The notes below the pieces were generated by a model. The model did no database searches. It saw nothing but the letters and a program-made list of their open reading frames with translations, and was not told the origin of the DNA. 10,129 bases of DNA from assembly GCA_947457085.1 (NCBI GenBank), contig CANGUS010000044.1:1-10129 (forward strand), written 5' to 3'. Both the position numbers and the translations under genes were made by a program. This DNA is from Bacteroidota bacterium. GTDB lineage: Bacteria > Bacteroidota > Bacteroidia > Chitinophagales > Chitinophagaceae. Below are positions 5,401 through 10,129 of the stretch, piece after piece (the stretch's first letter is position 1; the number at the start of each line of letters is the position of its first letter).

Positions 5401-8400
5401 ATGAGTTTCAAAAAAGAGAACAAAACAAGACCATCGTTTAATAAAATAACGATCACTTTGGCATCACCAGACTCTATTTTAGATAGAAGTTTTGGAGAAA
5501 TTTTAAAGCCAGAAACAATCAATTACAGAACATACAAGCCAGAAAGAGATGGTTTGTTTTGTGAAAAAATATTTGGGCCAACCAAAGATTATGAGTGTTA
5601 TTGTGGGAAATACAAGCGTATTCGTTATAAAGGAATTGTGTGTGACCGTTGTGGTGTAGAGGTTACAGAGAAAAAAGTTCGTCGTGAAAGAATGGGGCAT
5701 ATCAAATTGGTAGTTCCTGTAGTACATATTTGGTATTTTAAATCATTACCTAATAAAATTGGTTACTTGTTAGGAACCGGTTCTAAGAAATTAGAAATGA
5801 TTGTTTATTATGAGCGTTTCGTGGTTATCAATGCAGGAGAAGCAGATGCGATGATTCGTTCTACTTTGTCATTAAAAGAAAAAGAAGATACATTCATCAC
5901 TTTATTAACTGAAGATGAGTATTTAGATATATTAGAAAAATTACCGAAAGATAACCAATTATTAAGTGATGATGATCCAAATAAATTCATCGCCAAAATG
6001 GGTGCTGAGGCAGTACAAATGTTGTTATCTCGTATTGATTTAGACAAATTGTCTTATGAATTACGCAATGCAGCAGCATTTGAAACATCACAACAACGTA
6101 AAGCGGAAGCGTTAAAACGTTTGAGTGTGGTAGAAGCTTTCAGAGAAGCAAATTCACATATCGAAAATAAACCTGAGTGGATGGTAATGCAATATGTGCC
6201 TGTTATACCACCAGAATTACGTCCATTGGTTCCATTGGACGGAGGTCGTTTCGCATCTTCAGATTTGAATGATTTATATCGTCGTGTAATCATTCGTAAT
6301 AATCGTTTAAAGCGTTTATTAGAAATTAAAGCACCAGAAGTAATCTTGCGCAATGAAAAAAGAATGTTGCAAGAAGCCATCGATAGTTTGATGGATAATT
6401 CACGTAAATCAAATGCAGTAAAAGCAGAAGGTGGTCGCGCATTAAAATCTTTAAGTGATGTATTGAAAGGTAAACAAGGTCGTTTCCGTCAAAACTTATT
6501 AGGTAAACGTGTTGACTATTCTGGTCGTTCGGTTATCGTGGTAGGTCCAGAAATGAAATTGCATGAGTGCGGATTGCCAAAAGATATGGCTGCTGAGCTT
6601 TTCAAACCATTTATTATTCGTAAATTAATTGAAAGAGGCATCGTAAAAACAGTAAAATCTGCTAAGAAATTAGTAGAGAAAAAAGAAGCTGTAGTTTGGG
6701 ATATCTTAGAAAATATATTAAAAGGTCATCCGATATTATTAAATCGTGCCCCAACCTTACACCGTTTATCGATTCAAGCATTCCAACCAAAATTAATTGA
6801 AGGAAAAGCAATTCAATTGCATCCTTTAGTTTGTTCTTCATTCAATGCGGATTTCGATGGTGACCAAATGGCGGTGCATTTACCTTTGAGTAATGCTGCA
6901 ATTTTGGAGGCACAGTTATTAATGTTGGCTTCTCACAATATCTTGAATCCTCAAAATGGTACACCAATTACTCTTCCTTCTCAGGACATGGTTTTAGGAT
7001 TGTATTACATTTCTAAAGGAAAGAAAAATTTACCAAACGATCCTATCAAAGGAGAAGGTTTATGTTTCTACAGTGCAGAAGAAGTTGTTATCGCAAATAA
7101 CGAAGGAAAAGCAGATTTACATGCTTGGATTAAAGTGAAAGCAAATGTTCGTCAAGCAGATGGTACTATTGTAAATAAATTAATTGATACTACAGTAGGT
7201 CGTGTTTTATTTAATATTAACACACCAGAAAAAGTAGGATTTATCAATGAATTATTAACGAAAAAATCTTTAAGAACCATTATTGGAGATGTAATTAAAT
7301 ACACAGATATTCCTACAACAGTTAAGTTTTTGGATGATATTAAAACATTAGGATTTAGAACGGCCTTCAAAGGAGGATTGTCATTTAATCCAGAGGACTT
7401 GATTATCCCAGATTTAAAAGCTAAAATGTTAGAAACAGCTAAAGGTGAGGTTGATGAAGTTTGGGATAACTACAACATGGGATTAATAACAAACAACGAG
7501 CGTTATAACCAAATAATTGATATCTGGTCTCGTGCCGATACCAAAGTTACCGAGACGTTGATTAAAGAAATGGCTGCAGATAAACAAGGGTTTAACTCAG
7601 TTTATATGATGTTAGATTCAGGAGCTCGTGGTAGTAAACAACAAATTAAGCAGTTGTCTGGTATCAGAGGATTGATGGCTAAACCACGTAAATCGGGTAG
7701 TACAGGTTCTGAGATTATTGAAAATCCAATCTTATCAAACTTCAAAGATGGATTAAACGTATTAGAGTATTTCATCTCAACGCATGGTGCACGTAAAGGG
7801 TTAGCGGATACCGCTTTGAAAACGGCTGATGCTGGTTACTTAACTCGTCGTTTAGTGGATGTAACACAAGATGTAATCATACGTGAAGAAGATTGTGGTA
7901 CTTTAAGAGGTATTGCAACATCTGCTTTAAAAGAAAATGAAGATATTGTAGAATCATTATTTGATAGAATAGTAGGCCGTACTTCATTACATGATGTGAC
8001 CGATTATCAAGGTAATTTATTAGTTGAAGCGGGTCAAGAAATTACAATTGACATTGCTGATGCAATTGAAAAAGCTGATATCGATACAGTAGAAATTCGT
8101 TCGGTATTAACTTGCGAGAGTAAACGTGGAGTATGTTCAAAATGCTATGGTTTAAATTTAGCTAATGGCAAAATGGCTCAAAAAGGAGATGCTGTAGGTA
8201 TTATTGCTGCACAATCAATTGGGGAGCCTGGTACTCAGTTAACGTTACGTACTTTCCACGTGGGAGGTGCTGCATCATCTTCAGCAATTGATTCACACAT
8301 GTCTGCTAAATTTGATGGTAAAATTGAATTCGACAGTGTAAGAACTACTAAATACACTAATAAAGCCGGAGAAGAAACAGTTGTCGTTATTACTCGTATG

Positions 8401-9717
8401 GGAGAAATGAGAATTGTAAATGAAGAAGGAGTAGTTTTAGTTACAAGTGAAATACCTTATGGTGCTACTTTGAATGTGAAAAATGGCCAAAAATTGAAAA
8501 AAGGAGACGAGATTTGTAGCTGGGATCCATTCAATGCGGTAATTATTGCTGAAGTTGCCGGTAAAGTGCGTTTTGAAAATGTAATTGAAGGAATTACTTT
8601 CAGAGAAGAAGTGGATGAGCAATCTGGTTTACGTGAAAAAGTAATCATTGAAACAAAAGACAGAACAAAAGTTCCTACCATTATTATTGAAGGAAAAGAA
8701 AACAAAATGTATAATATTCCAGTAGGATCGCATTTAATCATCAATGATGGGGATACGATTCAAAGTGGTCATATTTTGGTGAAAATTCCTCGTGTAATGG
8801 GACGTTCTCGAGATATTACCGGAGGTTTACCTCGTGTAACGGAATTATTTGAAGCACGTAATCCTTCAAATCCTGCTGTAGTAGCAGAAATTGATGGGGT
8901 AGTTTCATTTGGAGGTGTAAAACGTGGAAATCGTGAAATTAACATCGAAAGTAAAGACGGAATTGTTAAGAAATATTTAGTTCCATTAAGTAAGCACATC
9001 ATTGTTCAAGAAGGTGATTTTATTAAAGCAGGAACACCATTAAGTGATGGTTCTATCACTCCTTCAGACATATTATCAATTAAAGGACCATTTGCTGTTC
9101 AAGAATACTTAGTGAATGAAATTCAAGAAGTATATCGATTGCAAGGGGTGAAAATCAATGATAAACACGTTGAGGTGATTGTTCGTCAAATGATGCGTAA
9201 AGTAACTATTGAAGATGCTGGAGATACTAAATTCTTAGAAGGAGACATCGTAGATAAATTAGAATTCCAAGATGAAAATGATTGGATATTTGATAAAGTA
9301 GTTGTTACAGATGCAGGTAATTCAGAAAAATTACATGCAGGACAAATTTCTACTTTACGTGAAATTAGAGAAGAAAATTCATTATTGCGTAGAAGTGATA
9401 AAACATTAGTTCAATACAGAAATGCACAGCCTGCAACTTCTAGTCCTAATTTATTAGGGATCACGAAAGCTTCATTGGGTACATTCTCATGGATTTCTGC
9501 TGCATCTTTCCAAGAAACTACAAAAGTATTAAGTCAAGCTGCAATTGCAGGTAAAACAGACTTTATGTGGGGCTTGAAAGAAAATGTTATCACAGGTAAC
9601 TTAATTCCTGCAGGTACTGGTATGAAAGACTTCGATAATGTTATTGTAGGAAGTAAAGATGAATATGAAATCTTACAAAATTCTCGTGAGTTATTACAAT
9701 TTGATGATGAAGAATAA
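5401..9717 (+). CDS. rpoC: DNA-directed RNA polymerase beta' subunit
   Basis: The 1438-residue catalytic subunit of bacterial RNA polymerase, partner of RpoB in the cytoplasmic core enzyme. The N-terminal zinc site has C66, C68, C81 and C84. The clamp coiled coil that binds sigma spans about 281-345 (RFASSDLNDLYRRV...NEKRMLQEA). The Mg-binding catalytic loop NADFDGDQ is at 482-489 (D484, D486, D488). The bridge helix lies near 790-822 (HGARKGLADTALKTADAGYLTRRLVD). The second zinc site has C832, C905, C912 and C915. The trigger loop SIGEPGTQLTLRTFHVGG is at 939-956 with H953. The protein ends in an acidic DDEE. Length is normal for the phylum, and no frameshift or missing catalytic residue is seen. 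An upstream in-frame ATG at 5353 adds 16 unrelated residues; the ATG at 5401 gives MSFKKENKTRPSFNKITI, in line with Bacteroidota homologues. Unusually, rpoB is not upstream. A terminator follows 18 bases after the stop. Confidence 0.99.
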   Translation: MSFKKENKTRPSFNKITITLASPDSILDRSFGEILKPETINYRTYKPERDGLFCEKIFGPTKDYECYCGKYKRIRYKGIVCDRCGVEVTEKKVRRERMGHIKLVVPVVHIWYFKSLPNKIGYLLGTGSKKLEMIVYYERFVVINAGEADAMIRSTLSLKEKEDTFITLLTEDEYLDILEKLPKDNQLLSDDDPNKFIAKMGAEAVQMLLSRIDLDKLSYELRNAAAFETSQQRKAEALKRLSVVEAFREANSHIENKPEWMVMQYVPVIPPELRPLVPLDGGRFASSDLNDLYRRVIIRNNRLKRLLEIKAPEVILRNEKRMLQEAIDSLMDNSRKSNAVKAEGGRALKSLSDVLKGKQGRFRQNLLGKRVDYSGRSVIVVGPEMKLHECGLPKDMAAELFKPFIIRKLIERGIVKTVKSAKKLVEKKEAVVWDILENILKGHPILLNRAPTLHRLSIQAFQPKLIEGKAIQLHPLVCSSFNADFDGDQMAVHLPLSNAAILEAQLLMLASHNILNPQNGTPITLPSQDMVLGLYYISKGKKNLPNDPIKGEGLCFYSAEEVVIANNEGKADLHAWIKVKANVRQADGTIVNKLIDTTVGRVLFNINTPEKVGFINELLTKKSLRTIIGDVIKYTDIPTTVKFLDDIKTLGFRTAFKGGLSFNPEDLIIPDLKAKMLETAKGEVDEVWDNYNMGLITNNERYNQIIDIWSRADTKVTETLIKEMAADKQGFNSVYMMLDSGARGSKQQIKQLSGIRGLMAKPRKSGSTGSEIIENPILSNFKDGLNVLEYFISTHGARKGLADTALKTADAGYLTRRLVDVTQDVIIREEDCGTLRGIATSALKENEDIVESLFDRIVGRTSLHDVTDYQGNLLVEAGQEITIDIADAIEKADIDTVEIRSVLTCESKRGVCSKCYGLNLANGKMAQKGDAVGIIAAQSIGEPGTQLTLRTFHVGGAASSSAIDSHMSAKFDGKIEFDSVRTTKYTNKAGEETVVVITRMGEMRIVNEEGVVLVTSEIPYGATLNVKNGQKLKKGDEICSWDPFNAVIIAEVAGKVRFENVIEGITFREEVDEQSGLREKVIIETKDRTKVPTIIIEGKENKMYNIPVGSHLIINDGDTIQSGHILVKIPRVMGRSRDITGGLPRVTELFEARNPSNPAVVAEIDGVVSFGGVKRGNREINIESKDGIVKKYLVPLSKHIIVQEGDFIKAGTPLSDGSITPSDILSIKGPFAVQEYLVNEIQEVYRLQGVKINDKHVEVIVRQMMRKVTIEDAGDTKFLEGDIVDKLEFQDENDWIFDKVVVTDAGNSEKLHAGQISTLREIREENSLLRRSDKTLVQYRNAQPATSSPNLLGITKASLGTFSWISAASFQETTKVLSQAAIAGKTDFMWGLKENVITGNLIPAGTGMKDFDNVIVGSKDEYEILQNSRELLQFDDEE

Positions 9718-9735
9718 TCGATAATTATCAATAAT

Positions 9736-9765
9736 AAAGCCGTTTCTTTTGAAACGGCTTTTTTT
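9736..9765 (+). terminator. Rho-independent terminator of rpoC
   Basis: AAAGCCGTTTC (9736-9746) pairs perfectly with GAAACGGCTTT (9751-9761) around loop TTTT, and the T run continues to 9765. The stem is 11 base pairs. It begins 18 bases after the rpoC stop codon and ends the unit, so rpoC is the last gene of its transcript. Confidence 0.95.
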
Positions 9766-9816
9766 GTACTCCTTATCGTTTATAGTCATTTTCAATTAAA
9801 TAATGGATTGGGAAAC

Positions 9817-9846
9817 AATGTCTTAGAAAATATAGGTGTATATTTG
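9817..9846 (+). promoter_or_regulatory. Promoter of the right-edge secreted-protein gene
   Basis: TATATTTG (9839-9846) is a perfect TAnnTTTG -7 element. AATG (9817-9820), a weak fit to TTTG, lies 18 bases upstream. Transcription would start near 9851, about 14 bases before the ATG at 9866. Confidence 0.5.
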
Positions 9847-9865
9847 AAATGATATTTTACTTCAT

Positions 9866-10129
9866 ATGATCTATCTTTTACTGCTTGTAATCAATTTGTC
9901 TATCTTTTCGGCCTTTAGTCAAGAATCCTCCTTTTTTTTTAATGGTACAAATTATCATTATGAGCAAACAACACCTGGATTGACAATTAAAGCTTCCTAT
10001 ATTAAAGGTAAGATAATGGTAAATATTGCTGTTCCTTCAAAAAACAAGGCTAATTTATTTGATGAAATGAAAATTTGCATTGTTGGTAAAGACATCGACA
10101 ACTATCCCTTTAATACCTGCGATACTAAA
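9866..10129 (+). CDS. Secreted protein of unknown function (N-terminal part, cut by window edge)
   Basis: The frame is open from ATG at 9866 to the right edge, 88 codons with no stop. The N-terminus MIYLLLLVINLSIFSAFSQE is a signal peptide, with likely cleavage around AFS/Q or SQ/E, a common end in Bacteroidota exported proteins. The mature part seen so far (SSFFFNGTNYHYEQTTPGLTIKASYIKGKIMVNIAVPSK...) alternates like beta strands and has cysteines in MKICIVGK and FNTCDTK. I do not recognise a family. The start is supported by the signal peptide, by a -7 element 20 bases upstream, and by an in-frame TGA at 9845-9847. A 6-codon frame from ATG 9849 ends in a TGA that overlaps this ATG (ATGA). 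It is separated from rpoC by a strong terminator and so is an independent unit. Confidence 0.7.
   Translation, partial: MIYLLLLVINLSIFSAFSQESSFFFNGTNYHYEQTTPGLTIKASYIKGKIMVNIAVPSKNKANLFDEMKICIVGKDIDNYPFNTCDTK

Noticed and set aside
5503..9731. Several 60-108-codon minus-strand frames within rpoC
   Set aside because: They are antisense shadows of a highly conserved gene and match no known protein.
1..10129. CRISPR array, insertion sequence, toxin-antitoxin or defence system
   Set aside because: I looked for regularly spaced repeats, terminal inverted repeats, transposase motifs and paired small genes and found none; the heptamer arrays are too short and unspaced to be CRISPR.

Overview
The window is most likely chromosomal DNA of a member of the Bacteroidota. 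It is AT-rich, and none of its genes has a clear Shine-Dalgarno sequence. Several upstream regions carry the Bacteroidota sigma-A -7 element TAnnTTTG. RpoC has the N-terminus seen in that phylum (FNKITITLASP...ILKPETINYR), and a deoxynucleoside kinase of the kind common there is present. I cannot place it below phylum level.

Layout, left to right: (1) the N-terminal half of accA on the minus strand, cut by the left edge; (2) a lone tRNA-Asp(GTC) on the plus strand with its own promoter and terminator; (3) about 400 bases without a convincing gene, containing a possible minus-strand terminator; (4) two minus-strand genes, a secreted protein of unknown function followed by a YdjM-type membrane metal-dependent hydrolase; (5) two more minus-strand genes, trpS followed by a deoxynucleoside kinase, each preceded by a short array of degenerate CAACTGA-like heptamers; (6) a 425-base divergent intergenic region; (7) a complete rpoC on the plus strand with a strong terminator; (8) the start of a second secreted protein, cut by the right edge.

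Most genes are housekeeping: fatty-acid synthesis (accA), tryptophan charging (trpS), deoxynucleotide salvage and transcription (rpoC). They do not form one pathway. I see no mobile element, CRISPR array, phage gene or defence system. The main oddity is that rpoC stands alone: no rpoB lies upstream, the upstream neighbour is trpS in the opposite orientation, and rpoC appears to have its own promoter and leader. The heptamer arrays are the second point; at trpS the array fills the spacer of a promoter that would give a nearly leaderless mRNA. Two starts need care: trpS and rpoC both have longer open frames, but the conserved proteins begin at internal ATGs.
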